Below are positions 8,074 to 16,804 of a stretch of DNA of 40,037 nt, one piece after another (the first letter of the stretch is position 1; each line of letters starts with the position of its first letter). A model generated the notes under the pieces. The model made no database searches. It saw only the letters and a program-made list of their open reading frames with translations, and was not told the origin of the DNA. Location: the NCBI GenBank assembly GCA_964584315.1, contig CAZOZO010000029.1, positions 1 through 40,037 on the forward strand, written 5' to 3'. This DNA is from CAXXOK01 sp964584315 (GTDB taxonomy: Bacteria; Bacillota; Clostridia; Christensenellales; Aristaeellaceae). A program made the translations under genes and the position numbers.

Positions 8074-9039
8074 TTGAATACCAAAGAAATGCTGGCCCTG
8101 TATGAAAACATGCTGCTCTCCCGCCGGTTCGAGGAAAAGTCGGATGAGCTATACAAAGAGGGTCTGGTAACAGGTTCCCTTCATTTATATATCGGCGAAG
8201 AAGCCATCGGGGCGGTAGCCATGCACCTGCGCGAGGCGGGCGACCTGTTCACCAGCACGCACCGCGGCGTCGGCCATACGGTGCTGTGCGGCAGCGACGT
8301 GGGCCGCATCATGGCGGAGCTGTTTGGCAAGGCCACGGGGCTTTCCGGTGGCAAAGGCGGTTCCATGCATATGTTTGACCACGCGCACGGGCTGCTGGGC
8401 ACCAACGGCATCGTCGGCGGCGGCACCTCGCTGGCCTGCGGGGCGGGCATCACGCTGAAGCTTGTGAACCATACCGACCGTGTGGTGTTCTGCTTTTTAG
8501 GCGAAGGCGCCTGCAACGAAGGCGTGACGCACGAGAGCATGAACCTGGCGGCGGTGTGGAAGCTGCCCGTGATCTTCGTGGTGGAGAACAACGGCTACGA
8601 GGTGTTTACCACCGCGCAGGAAAGCTGCGCCGTGCAGGACATGGTCGTGCGCGCGGCAGGCTATGCCATGCCTGGCGAAATGGTGGACGGCAACGACGTA
8701 CTGGCGCTGGAGGCGGCCTACACCAAGGCCATCGCACACGCGCGGCAGGGCGGCGGGCCATCGCTGATCGAAGCCAAAACGTACCGTTGGTCCGGCCACT
8801 GGCCAGGCGACGTATACAGCTACGGCGGCTACCGCACCCGCGAAGAGGTGGACGAGTGGAAGGCACGCTGCCCCATCGCCCGTCTTGGCAAGCTGCTGAT
8901 GGCACAAAACGCGGCCACTGCGGCGGATTTGGAAATCATCAGCCGCAGGGTGGACGAACGGGTTGCGGCCAGCGTGGCCTTTGCCAAAGCCAGCCCCGAC
9001 CCGGACGACGAAAGCCTGACCAGCAATTTGTTTGCGTGA
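8074..9039 (+). CDS. ThDP-dependent 2-oxoacid dehydrogenase E1 component, alpha subunit (AcoA/PdhA-like)
   Basis: 321 residues, typical of acetoin or branched-chain/pyruvate dehydrogenase E1 alpha. The ThDP-Mg motif begins at GEGACNEG (Glu in place of the usual middle Asp) and ends at VVENN. An active-site loop His is visible in STHRGVGHT. It starts at TTG 8074, 8 nt after GGAGG; an ATG lies 15 bases further in but has no SD. With the beta subunit it should decarboxylate or cleave a 2-oxo compound or an acetoin-like substrate and pass an acyl or hydroxyalkyl group to a lipoyl E2. No E2 or E3 gene is found in the window. Confidence 0.9.
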   Translation: MNTKEMLALYENMLLSRRFEEKSDELYKEGLVTGSLHLYIGEEAIGAVAMHLREAGDLFTSTHRGVGHTVLCGSDVGRIMAELFGKATGLSGGKGGSMHMFDHAHGLLGTNGIVGGGTSLACGAGITLKLVNHTDRVVFCFLGEGACNEGVTHESMNLAAVWKLPVIFVVENNGYEVFTTAQESCAVQDMVVRAAGYAMPGEMVDGNDVLALEAAYTKAIAHARQGGGPSLIEAKTYRWSGHWPGDVYSYGGYRTREEVDEWKARCPIARLGKLLMAQNAATAADLEIISRRVDERVAASVAFAKASPDPDDESLTSNLFA

Positions 9040-9049
9040 GGGGAGTACC

Positions 9050-10027
9050 ATGGCGCTGATCAAATATGCCACAGCCATCCGCGACGCCATCGCCGAGGAA
9101 ATGCGCCGCGACCCGAAGTTATTTTTTATGGGCGAGGATATCGCCAAGTTCGGCGGGGTGTTCGGCTGCTCGCTGAACCTGCCGGAGGAGTTTCCCGGGC
9201 GGGTAATGTCCACCCCTATCTCGGAAGCGGCGTTCGTCGGCGCGGGCATGGGCGCGGCCATCACCGGCACGCACGCGCTGGTGGAACTGCAATACGTGGA
9301 TTTTATCCTCTGTGCGATGGACCAGCTCATCAACCAGACGGCCAAAACGCACTACATGTCCGACGGGGCGGTCAAGGTGCCCTACACCATCCGCGTACAG
9401 CAGGGCTGCGGGCGCGGCAACGGCGCGCAGCACGCCCAGTGTTTTGAGAGCCTGTTTGCGGGCATCCCCGGCCTCAAGGTCGCCTGCCCTGCCACCCCCG
9501 CCGACGCCAAGGGCCTACTTAAAACCGCACTGCGCGACGAAAACCCCGTGGTGTTCTGCGAGCATAAAATGCTCTACGCCGTGCGCGGCGAAGTGCCCGA
9601 CGGCGCGGACGTCACCGTGCCCTTCGGCGTGGCCGCCGTGCGGCGCGAAGGCGCGGATGTTACCATCATCGCCACGGCCTACATGGTGCAGCGCGCGCTG
9701 GACGCGGCGGATCTGCTTTCCGCCGAGGGCATCAGCGCCGAGGTGATCGACCCGCGCACGCTGGTGCCGATGGACTGGGGCACGCTGTGCGCATCGGTCA
9801 TCAAAACGGGCCGCTGCGTGATCGCGCAGGAGGCGCAGCCCTTCTGCTCGTTTGGCGGCGAGATCGCCTTTGAATTGCAGCAGCGCGTGTTCCGCTACCT
9901 GGACGCGCCCATCGAGCGCGTAAGCCCCGCGCAGGTGCCCATGCCCTACGCCCGCAAGCTGGAAACCCTGAACGTGCCCACGCCGGAGCGTATCGCCGCC
10001 GCCGCGCGCAAGACCCTGTGGCGGTGA
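9050..10027 (+). CDS. ThDP-dependent 2-oxoacid dehydrogenase E1 component, beta subunit (AcoB/PdhB-like)
   Basis: 325 residues with the transketolase pyrimidine-binding domain (about 1-175) and the transketolase C-terminal domain (about 195-320). Family landmarks are FMGEDIAKFGG, ISEAAFVGAGMGAA, and EVIDPRTLVPMDW in the C-terminal domain. Start ATG 9050 has GAGGGGAG upstream and lies 10 bp after the alpha subunit; a GTG 18 bases earlier would overlap that gene. It forms the alpha2beta2 E1 enzyme with the previous gene. Confidence 0.92.
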   Translation: MALIKYATAIRDAIAEEMRRDPKLFFMGEDIAKFGGVFGCSLNLPEEFPGRVMSTPISEAAFVGAGMGAAITGTHALVELQYVDFILCAMDQLINQTAKTHYMSDGAVKVPYTIRVQQGCGRGNGAQHAQCFESLFAGIPGLKVACPATPADAKGLLKTALRDENPVVFCEHKMLYAVRGEVPDGADVTVPFGVAAVRREGADVTIIATAYMVQRALDAADLLSAEGISAEVIDPRTLVPMDWGTLCASVIKTGRCVIAQEAQPFCSFGGEIAFELQQRVFRYLDAPIERVSPAQVPMPYARKLETLNVPTPERIAAAARKTLWR

Positions 10028-10058
10028 AATCGCCCCGCCGGAAAGGAGTCCCCACACC

Positions 10059-10988
10059 ATGGAGGAAGTTCAAAACATCCATACTGCGGGCATCACGCGG
10101 CCCGTATACCGTAACCAAAGCAGCCTGCCCATCATCAGCCGCTACCATACCCCCATGACCGACGAGGATCTGCGCGATTTTGCCCTGCAACTGCGGCGGG
10201 ATATCATCGAGATCACCTACTACTCGGGCACCCAGTCCAGCCACGTGGGGGGCGAGCTGTCCAGCGCGGAGATACTGGCCGTGCTTTATGGCAGCTTTTT
10301 GAACCTTCGCCCGCAGGAGCCGGAGTGGCCGCTGCGCGATATTTTTGTGATGTCCAAGGGGCACTGCTCGGCGGCTTTATACGCGGCCATGGCATGGCGC
10401 GGCTTTTTTGGGCGCGAGATGCTGTGGAACGAGTTCAACCGCGCGGGCGGCATTTTGCAGGAGCATTGCAGCCCCTGCCTGCCCGGCGTGGAAGCGCCCA
10501 CCGGCTCGCTGGGCATGGGGCTTTCCGACGGCGCGGGCTATGCGTGGGCAGCCAGGCACAATGGCCAGACCGACCGTCGCGTCTATGTGCTGCTGGGCGA
10601 TGGCGAGTGCACCGAGGGCCAGACGTGGGAAGGCGCGGCCATCAGCGCGCAGCTGGGGCTTTCCAACCTGATCGCACTGGTGGATTACAACAAGTACATC
10701 ATTTCCTCCACCACCACGCAGGTGATGGATCTGGAACCCTTTGCCGCCCGCTGGCAAGCTTACCGCTGGCACACCCAGCGTGTGGACGGGCATGACGTTG
10801 CCGCTTTGCGCGCCGCTCTGGCCGTAGCCAGAGATCCGGCCACCGCTCCGGGCCAGCCGCGCGTGATCATCTGCGACACTAAAAAGGGCGCGGGCATCAG
10901 CTTCATGGAGCAGGATGCCATACACTGGCACGCCGGGCACCTGAACGACGAGCTGTACCACCGCAGCATGAAGGAGCTTGGCCTATGA
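10059..10988 (+). CDS. Transketolase, N-terminal subunit
   Basis: 309-residue half-transketolase carrying the ThDP pyrophosphate domain. It shows SSHVGGELSSAEILAVLY, MSKGHCSAALY and the ThDP motif GDGECTEGQTWEGA ending at DYNKY. Split transketolases of this size are common in Clostridia and archaea. Together with the next gene it should move a two-carbon ketol unit between sugars, or cleave an unusual ketose. ATG 10059 follows AAAGGAGT. It overlaps the C-terminal subunit by 4 bp (ATGA). The N-terminal 35-40 residues are longer than usual and unassigned. Confidence 0.93.
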   Translation: MEEVQNIHTAGITRPVYRNQSSLPIISRYHTPMTDEDLRDFALQLRRDIIEITYYSGTQSSHVGGELSSAEILAVLYGSFLNLRPQEPEWPLRDIFVMSKGHCSAALYAAMAWRGFFGREMLWNEFNRAGGILQEHCSPCLPGVEAPTGSLGMGLSDGAGYAWAARHNGQTDRRVYVLLGDGECTEGQTWEGAAISAQLGLSNLIALVDYNKYIISSTTTQVMDLEPFAARWQAYRWHTQRVDGHDVAALRAALAVARDPATAPGQPRVIICDTKKGAGISFMEQDAIHWHAGHLNDELYHRSMKELGL

Positions 10989-11947
10989 GTCCCAAAATGA
11001 TGTACGGCGTATCCCTGAAAGGCTTCCGCAGCGCGCTGGCTGATACGCTTGTGGCCATGGGCGGGCGTTATCCCAACATGGTGGTCGTGGATGCGGAAAC
11101 CGGCACCGCCACCAACGTGCTGGACTTTCGCGACGCGTATCCGGATCGTTACGTTACCATGGGCATCTCGGAGCAGGCTGCGCTGTCGTTCGCGTTCGCA
11201 CTGTCGCGCAGCAGCATGCTGCCGGTGGTGCCGCTGTTTTCCTGCTTCATGAGCCACCGCGCGTGCGACCAGCTTTATGTGCAGATCGGCTACGCCTACG
11301 CAAACGTCAAAATGATCGGCTGCTACACAGGCATCTCCACGCCCAACACCGGCGCCACGCACCAGTGCATGAATGATATCGCCATCATCCGCTCCACCCC
11401 CAACATCCGCGTGGTGGAGTGCGCCGATCCGACCGAGCTTTCGCAGGCCCTCGAGCAGGCCATGGCGTACGAGGGGCCGGTATACATCCGCATGATCCGC
11501 GGAGATATCCCCAAGTACGACGTGCCCGTGGTCCCCGAGGGGCACCGTTTCGACCTTGCCAAGTCCACCGTGCTGCGCAAAGGGACGGATATCTCGCTGG
11601 TCGCCAGCGGGATGATGGTGGCCCGCGCGCTGGAGGCGGCGGACATCCTCGCCCGCGAAGGCGTGAGCGCAGAAGTCGTGAACATGACGGCCATCAAGCC
11701 CGTGGACGCGGACACGCTGGTGGCCAGCGCGCGCAAAACGGGCCGCGTGGTGACGTGCGAGAACCACAACATCTTTGGCGGCGTGGGCAGCGCTGTGGCA
11801 GAATGCCTGTGCGAAGCCTGCCCCGTGCCCATGCGCATGGTGGGTGTGCGCGACCGGTATGGCTGGAGCGGCCCGCTGGAAGATCTTGTGGAGATGTTCG
11901 GCCTCACCACCGACGAGATCCTCAAAAGCGCGCGCGAACTGCTGTAA
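10985..11947 (+). CDS. Transketolase, C-terminal subunit
   Basis: 320 residues with the pyrimidine-binding and C-terminal domains of transketolase. Landmarks: FRSALADTL, the catalytic Glu in MGISEQAA, a GISTPNTGATHQ loop with substrate-binding residues, and NIRVVECADPTE. It starts by 4-bp overlap with the N-half, so the two are translationally coupled. It is the last gene before a 307-bp gap that holds a LacI-type operator. A housekeeping pentose-phosphate role is possible, but its place inside the catabolic cluster favours a dedicated role. Confidence 0.93.
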   Translation: MSPKMMYGVSLKGFRSALADTLVAMGGRYPNMVVVDAETGTATNVLDFRDAYPDRYVTMGISEQAALSFAFALSRSSMLPVVPLFSCFMSHRACDQLYVQIGYAYANVKMIGCYTGISTPNTGATHQCMNDIAIIRSTPNIRVVECADPTELSQALEQAMAYEGPVYIRMIRGDIPKYDVPVVPEGHRFDLAKSTVLRKGTDISLVASGMMVARALEAADILAREGVSAEVVNMTAIKPVDADTLVASARKTGRVVTCENHNIFGGVGSAVAECLCEACPVPMRMVGVRDRYGWSGPLEDLVEMFGLTTDEILKSARELL

Positions 11948-12254
11948 CCATTCCCTCTGTCCGACGCGGCGCGCGACGGCGGCGACATCCCCCCGCACGC
12001 CGACGCGCGCCGCCAACCGGACTTTGCGCATATACCCGCTCCGCCCCACCCTGCTTGGCAGTGCGCTTGCGGGTGTTTGCGGGGTTTCTGCCGCCAGATT
12101 TGGCAAACCCATTTGCGTAAGCGGTTACGCTTTCGATCTGCCAACTATACACCCCAATCAATACGGGCGTATACACGGCATGCAGCGCAGCATCGCCACC
12201 ACCCGCCCGCGCGCGGCAAGCAACTACACCAAGCTGTCAGGAGGTAAGTGCCCT
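11948..12254. other. 307-bp intergenic gap between transketolase and URO-D genes
   Basis: Nothing here looks coding. It holds the operator at 12115-12130, two TATACA-like boxes (12146 and 12170) without a convincing -35 partner, and the CAGGAGGT SD at 12238-12245. An open frame runs through the gap in phase with the URO-D gene, but it has no SD and overlaps the transketolase gene in another frame. Confidence 0.6.
12115..12130 (+). promoter_or_regulatory. LacI-family-type operator, site A
   Basis: GCGTAAGCGGTTACGC is a near-perfect 16-bp palindrome (one central mismatch pair) of the LacI/GalR operator form. Except for the first base, it is identical to the sequence read on the - strand at 20661-20676, upstream of another URO-D gene. 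This points to one shared regulator, which is not encoded in the window. Confidence 0.7.
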
Positions 12255-13406
12255 ATGCCTGCCGATTCCCGAAATGCCATCAGGGCTCTGTTTGAGGGAA
12301 AAAACTACACCCGCATGGGCCTACGCGATGTGCCTTGGCCGGAGACCCTCGTCAAGTGGTCCGCGCAGGGCTACCCAACCACGCCCACGCCCTATGTGGA
12401 CGACTACAGCGGCAATCCCGCATTTGATGGCTTTGGTTTGAGCGCATACCCCGTGGACGCCATCGACCACTTCGGCATGGATCTGGTCAAGTGCGGCTTC
12501 TACTGGGACGTATACCCCTTTCGGGGGCGCAGCGTGCGCGTCGCGGAGGATGCGAACACCTACACCCTGGAAAACGGTGCGGGCGCGCGCTTCCGCTACT
12601 ATAAAAACCGCAGCGTGTGCCCAGAGCATATCGCCTTTGACATGACTACCCCCGAAAAATGGTATGATGTCTACAAGCCCCAACTGCTGCCTTTTGACCC
12701 CACCCGCGTCAAAACGGACGTAATGAAGCAGAAGTTTGACGCGCGCCGCGCGCAGGGGCAGTTTATCTACTTCAGCACCATGTTTGTGTGGGAGTCGCTG
12801 CGCTCGTCGCTGGGCGATGTGTGCCTCTACGAGTCCGTTCTGCTGGAGCCGGAGTGGATGCACGACTTCTGCCGCACGTATACCGACTTTTACAAGCAGT
12901 ACATGACCTATGTGTTCGATACCGTGGGCGTGCCCGACGGCGTGCTGCTGCTGGAGGACATGGCCTACAAGAACACTCCGTTCTGCTCCCCCAAGACCTA
13001 TGACGAGATCATCTTCCCTTACTACCGCGAAATCGTGGCTTTTCTGAAGGCGCGCGGCGTCTACGCCATGCTGCACTCCTGCGGCTGCGTGACAACGCTG
13101 CTGCCCTACATCGCGGAGATGGGCTTTCAGCTGCTAAACCCCATGGAAGCCAAGGCGGGGTGCGACTTGGAGGCGTTTGTCAAGCAATACAAGCACCAGT
13201 TCGTGTTCATGGGCGGCATGAACGAAATGCTGCTGGAAACCGGAGACCTGCCGCTGATCCGGCGCGAGACCAAAAAAATCCTGGACATGATGAAGGTGGA
13301 AGGCGCGCGCTACATCTTCGGCACGGACCACTCCGTGTCGTCCAACGTGGATCTGTCCAGTTTTCAGGCCGCGGTGGACGTGTTCCACGAGAACAAGTTC
13401 TACTGA
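12255..13406 (+). CDS. URO-D-family protein (uroporphyrinogen decarboxylase/methyltransferase-like), first
   Basis: 383 residues, TIM-barrel URO-D superfamily. ATG 12255 follows CAGGAGGT. The segment MLHSCGCVTTLLPYIAEMG carries the His-x-Cys pattern that contributes zinc ligands in the cobalamin:coenzyme M methyltransferases (MtaA/MtbA), followed by FMGGMNEMLLETGD. Heme synthesis genes are absent, so a true HemE role is unlikely. The family includes methyl-transfer enzymes acting with corrinoid proteins, but no corrinoid protein lies nearby. The gene starts the second half of the cluster, behind operator A, and is 14 bp from the lipoate ligase. The substrate is unknown. Confidence 0.85.
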   Translation: MPADSRNAIRALFEGKNYTRMGLRDVPWPETLVKWSAQGYPTTPTPYVDDYSGNPAFDGFGLSAYPVDAIDHFGMDLVKCGFYWDVYPFRGRSVRVAEDANTYTLENGAGARFRYYKNRSVCPEHIAFDMTTPEKWYDVYKPQLLPFDPTRVKTDVMKQKFDARRAQGQFIYFSTMFVWESLRSSLGDVCLYESVLLEPEWMHDFCRTYTDFYKQYMTYVFDTVGVPDGVLLLEDMAYKNTPFCSPKTYDEIIFPYYREIVAFLKARGVYAMLHSCGCVTTLLPYIAEMGFQLLNPMEAKAGCDLEAFVKQYKHQFVFMGGMNEMLLETGDLPLIRRETKKILDMMKVEGARYIFGTDHSVSSNVDLSSFQAAVDVFHENKFY

Positions 13407-13420
13407 AAGCGAGGTGCCCC

Positions 13421-14404
13421 ATGATCACCAAGTGCCTGCTGCTGATCGAAAACTCGCTGGATGCCGCCCACAACCTGGCGGTGGAAAGCGCGCTGCTGGC
13501 GCGCGCTAAGGCGGGGGAATGCCTGCTGTACCTGTGGCAGAACCGTAACACCGTGGTGATCGGCCTCAACCAGGACGCCTGGCGCGAGTGCCGCGTGATC
13601 GAACTGGCGGCGGACGGCGGCACGCTGGCGCGCAGACCCACGGGCGGCGGCGCCGTGTACCATGATGTGGGCAACCTGAACTTCAGCTTCATTGTGCCCA
13701 GGGAGGACTACGACGTGCCCCGCCAGCTGCGCGTGATCACCGAAGCGCTGCGGACGTTCGGGCTTGATGCAAAGGCCACGGGCCGCAACGACATCACGCT
13801 TAATGGGCTCAAGTTTTCCGGCAACGCGTTTTTGCAACAGGGCGAGTTTTGCCTGCACCACGGCACCTTGCTGGTGGAAACGGATCTGCAAACCATGACC
13901 CGCTACCTGATGCCCTCGGAGCTCAAGCTGCAAAGCAAAGGCATTGCCTCGGTGCGGGCGCGCGTCACCAACCTGCACAGCGCCTGCGAGGCCATCACCG
14001 TGGACGCGCTGCGGGGCGCGCTGTCTGCGGCGTTCGGCGCGGTATACAGCCTGCCTGTGGAGGCTGCCGCCCCGCCCCCGCCCGACGACCCCGCCTTTGT
14101 GGCCCTGATGGACAAATACCGCTCCCGCGCGTGGGTGCTGGCGCAGGACAGGACGTTTGACCGTGTGGCGCACGACCGGTTCGACTGGGGCGAGGCACGC
14201 GTGGGGCTGAAGCTGCAAAACGGCATCATCACCGACGCGGTGCTCCATACCGACGCGCTGGATACGGGGCTGGCCGCCGCCCTGCAAGGCCTGCTCAGGG
14301 GCACGCCCTACACGCGCGAGGTGCTTGAAAGCCTGCAATGCACGCACGCGCAAACGCCGCTGGGCGATGTTTTATACCTGCTGCTGCTCACCCTGGACAG
14401 CTGA
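13421..14404 (+). CDS. Lipoate-protein ligase A family protein
   Basis: 327 residues of the LplA/LipM BPL-LplA-LipB fold. The lipoyl-AMP binding motif RRPTGGGAVYHDVGN is present near residue 70, with the lysine-containing segment NGLKFSGNAF after it and a C-terminal accessory domain (about 245-327) as in LplA. It attaches lipoate to a lipoyl domain (an E2 or GcvH). ATG 13421 has GCGAGG upstream. Its presence beside an E1 pair suggests it serves the E2 partner of that E1, which must be encoded elsewhere. Confidence 0.92.
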   Translation: MITKCLLLIENSLDAAHNLAVESALLARAKAGECLLYLWQNRNTVVIGLNQDAWRECRVIELAADGGTLARRPTGGGAVYHDVGNLNFSFIVPREDYDVPRQLRVITEALRTFGLDAKATGRNDITLNGLKFSGNAFLQQGEFCLHHGTLLVETDLQTMTRYLMPSELKLQSKGIASVRARVTNLHSACEAITVDALRGALSAAFGAVYSLPVEAAAPPPPDDPAFVALMDKYRSRAWVLAQDRTFDRVAHDRFDWGEARVGLKLQNGIITDAVLHTDALDTGLAAALQGLLRGTPYTREVLESLQCTHAQTPLGDVLYLLLLTLDS

Positions 14405-14422
14405 CATAAGGAGGCGATCGCC

Positions 14423-15688
14423 ATGACCTCACGGGAACGGGCGCTCACGGTTCTAAGCGGCGGCACGCCGGACCGGGTCTGCATCGACTTTGGCGCAACC
14501 ATGGCCACGGGCGTCAACGCGCAGGTATACGACCGGGCCAAGCGCCTGCTGGGCATCCATACCATCACCACCGTGACCGACGTGCTCTCCTACCTGGCGG
14601 AGATCGAGCCGGAGATGCTTGCCGCCATGGGCGGCGATTTTGTGATGCTGCGCCGCCTTGCGCCTTCGCTGGGCATACCGGTGACGGGTTTCAAAACCGG
14701 CGCGCTGCCCGACGGCACGCCCGCACGCATCCCCACCGCGTTCAACCCCGTCGAAAGTGCCACGGGCGACCTGCTCATCATGGCCTCGCCCCGTGCCATG
14801 GACTATATCCACCCCTATGACCCGGCCATGGGCGACAACCCCTACGCGGGGCGCGTGGTGTCCAAATGTCCCAAGGGGTACGCGGCTTTCGCGCGCGTGT
14901 TTCATCCCATGGCGGAGGTGGAGACGCTGGATGCGTTTGATCGCTACGTGTTTCCGGAGTTCAGCGAGGCCGAGGTCGCATTCTACCGGCACGAAGCCCT
15001 GCGCCTGCGTGAAACCACCGATAAGTCCATCACGGGCGTGTTTCTGGGCAACGTGTTTGAGATGGGGCAGCTCTACTTCGGCTATGAGAACTTTTTTACC
15101 ATGATGGGCGGCGAGGACGATCTCGCGATGGCCTACATGGAAAAGCGCACGCAGGCATTCATGCGCGACCTGGACAAGTACCTGACCGCCGTGGGCGACC
15201 TGATCGACGTGATCCAGTTCAACGACGACCTGGGCACGCAGGACACCACCCTCATCTCCCCCTCGATGTACCGCCGCATGATCAAGCCCTACCACACGCG
15301 CATGTTCCAGTACGTGCGCAGCCACTACCCGCGCATCAAGGTTTTCTTCCACAGCTGCGGCGCGGTGGCAGAGCTGATCCCCGATATCATCGAGTGCGGC
15401 GCGCAGATCCTGAATCCCGTGCAGATTACCGCACGCGGTATGGATCCCAAGCGGCTGGTGCGCGATTTCGGCGGGCACATCATCTTCTGGGGCGGCGGGG
15501 TCGATACGCAGAACGTGCTCAACCGCGGCACGCCCGAAAGCGTGCGCGCGCAGGTACAGGAGCTGCTGTCCATCTACGGCAAAAAGGGCTACGTGTTTTC
15601 GCAGATCCACAATATCGACGGCACGGTGCCTGCCGCCAACATGATCGCGGCCTTTCAAACCGCGCAGGCGGGAGGGCTGCCCGCATGA
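14423..15688 (+). CDS. URO-D-family protein, second
   Basis: 421 residues, URO-D superfamily, from ATG 14423 after AAGGAGG. The central pattern is FFHSCGAVAELIPDIIECG, again His-x-Cys, then FWGGGVDTQ, and near the end FSQIHNIDGTVPAAN, a motif typical of a large clostridial group of URO-D-like methyltransferase relatives. The N-terminus MTSRERALTVLSGGTPDRV also matches that group. It overlaps the mutarotase-like gene by 4 bp. It is only distantly similar to the first URO-D protein, so the pair may act on different groups of the same substrate, an inference. Confidence 0.87.
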   Translation: MTSRERALTVLSGGTPDRVCIDFGATMATGVNAQVYDRAKRLLGIHTITTVTDVLSYLAEIEPEMLAAMGGDFVMLRRLAPSLGIPVTGFKTGALPDGTPARIPTAFNPVESATGDLLIMASPRAMDYIHPYDPAMGDNPYAGRVVSKCPKGYAAFARVFHPMAEVETLDAFDRYVFPEFSEAEVAFYRHEALRLRETTDKSITGVFLGNVFEMGQLYFGYENFFTMMGGEDDLAMAYMEKRTQAFMRDLDKYLTAVGDLIDVIQFNDDLGTQDTTLISPSMYRRMIKPYHTRMFQYVRSHYPRIKVFFHSCGAVAELIPDIIECGAQILNPVQITARGMDPKRLVRDFGGHIIFWGGGVDTQNVLNRGTPESVRAQVQELLSIYGKKGYVFSQIHNIDGTVPAANMIAAFQTAQAGGLPA

Positions 15689-16653
15689 GCATCACGCAAA
15701 CCGCCTACAAGGATCAGCGAGCCATCGCGCTGGAGAGCGACGCGGCGCGTTTCGTGCTGTTGCCGGACACGGGCGCGAGCCTCGCCAGCGCCTACCATAA
15801 GGCGCGGCAGAAGGAATATCTCGTGCAGCGCCCGCAGCCAGGCTATCTGCGCCAGCCGTTTGACGGCGTATACACCGACGCGGAGTGCGCAGGCGTGGAC
15901 GATATGTTCCCCACCATCGACCGCTGCGCCTACGACCGCTTCCCGTGGCTGGGCGCGCCGCTTGCCGACCACGGCGAGGTGTGGAACCTGCCGAGTGAAA
16001 CCCGCATCGAGGACGGTAGCGTGCGCTTCAGCTGCCATGGCGTGCGGCTGCCCTACGTTTTCCACAAAACGGCCTCCATGCCGGATGCCAACACGCTGCT
16101 GCTTAACTACCGCGTGGAAAACCCCACCGCCTTTGACATGGATTTTCTGTGGGCGGGGCACGCCATGGTGGTGGCGGAGCCGGGGCTTACCCTGCATGTG
16201 CCGGAGGATTGCAAGCGCGGCGTGGCAGTGTTCAGCAACACTGGCCGCATCGGCGGCTACGGCGCGCGCTTTGACTACCCCGCCTATACGGACGCGCAAG
16301 GCGTGCCCCGCGACGTGAGCCGCATGGACGTGCGCGACGGCAATTGCGAGAAATACTACTTTGAAAACAAGCTCCGGCAGGGCTGGTGCGCCGTGACCTA
16401 TCCGGCGGGGGACGCGCTGGGCATCAGCTTCACCGCACAGACGGTGCCCTATCTTGGCATTTTGCACAACGCGGGGGAGTTCCGCGGACTGTACAACATC
16501 TTTCTGGAGCCTTGCACCTGTGGCTTTGACAGGCCGGATGTAGCCCGACTGCACGGGCAAACCTCCACCGTTCAGGCCCATGGCGCCTACGAATGGCAAA
16601 TGGCCATCCGCATCGGCGCAGGCAATGCCAGCGATGCCGTAATGCCGCTCTAG
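15685..16653 (+). CDS. Aldose 1-epimerase (mutarotase)-like protein
   Basis: 322 residues of the galactose-mutarotase-like beta-sandwich fold. It shows DHGEVWNLPSETR, FLWAGHAMVV with a likely catalytic His, and IFLEPCTCGFDRP with the likely catalytic Glu. It should interconvert anomers of a sugar or sugar derivative, although some relatives only bind carbohydrates. It begins at ATG 15685, overlapping the upstream stop by ATGA, so it is translationally coupled to the URO-D gene. This ties the URO-D proteins to carbohydrate metabolism. Confidence 0.8.
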   Translation: MSITQTAYKDQRAIALESDAARFVLLPDTGASLASAYHKARQKEYLVQRPQPGYLRQPFDGVYTDAECAGVDDMFPTIDRCAYDRFPWLGAPLADHGEVWNLPSETRIEDGSVRFSCHGVRLPYVFHKTASMPDANTLLLNYRVENPTAFDMDFLWAGHAMVVAEPGLTLHVPEDCKRGVAVFSNTGRIGGYGARFDYPAYTDAQGVPRDVSRMDVRDGNCEKYYFENKLRQGWCAVTYPAGDALGISFTAQTVPYLGILHNAGEFRGLYNIFLEPCTCGFDRPDVARLHGQTSTVQAHGAYEWQMAIRIGAGNASDAVMPL

Positions 16654-16741
16654 CCTTTCACGGCTTACCAAACGAACGGCGCAGGCCCTGAGGCCGCCTG
16701 TCAGGCAGCACCGCCTGTACCTTGCTTTGCTGTGCCCAAAA

Positions 16742-16766
16742 CGGTGCGGCGGCCCGCCGCGCACCG
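16742..16766 (+). other. GC hairpin before nfnA
   Basis: CGGTGCGGCGG and CCGCCGCGCACCG form a near-perfect stem with almost no loop in the 151-bp gap before the flavoprotein gene. No U-tract follows. It is probably a processing or attenuation element. Confidence 0.4.
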
Positions 16767-16804
16767 CATGGATTGATACCAAATGTACCGATGGGAGGGT
16801 TATC

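Noticed and set aside
8074..10027. A complete pyruvate or acetoin dehydrogenase complex
   Set aside because: Only E1 alpha and beta are present; E2 and E3 are missing, so the complex and substrate cannot be named.
10059..11947. Assignment to the known apiose route that uses split transketolases
   Set aside because: That route needs a kinase and an isomerase, and neither is present in the window.
12115..12130. A CcpA cre site
   Set aside because: The core is GCGG rather than the usual cre centre, and the two sites share almost every base including flanks, which suits a pathway-specific LacI-type regulator better.
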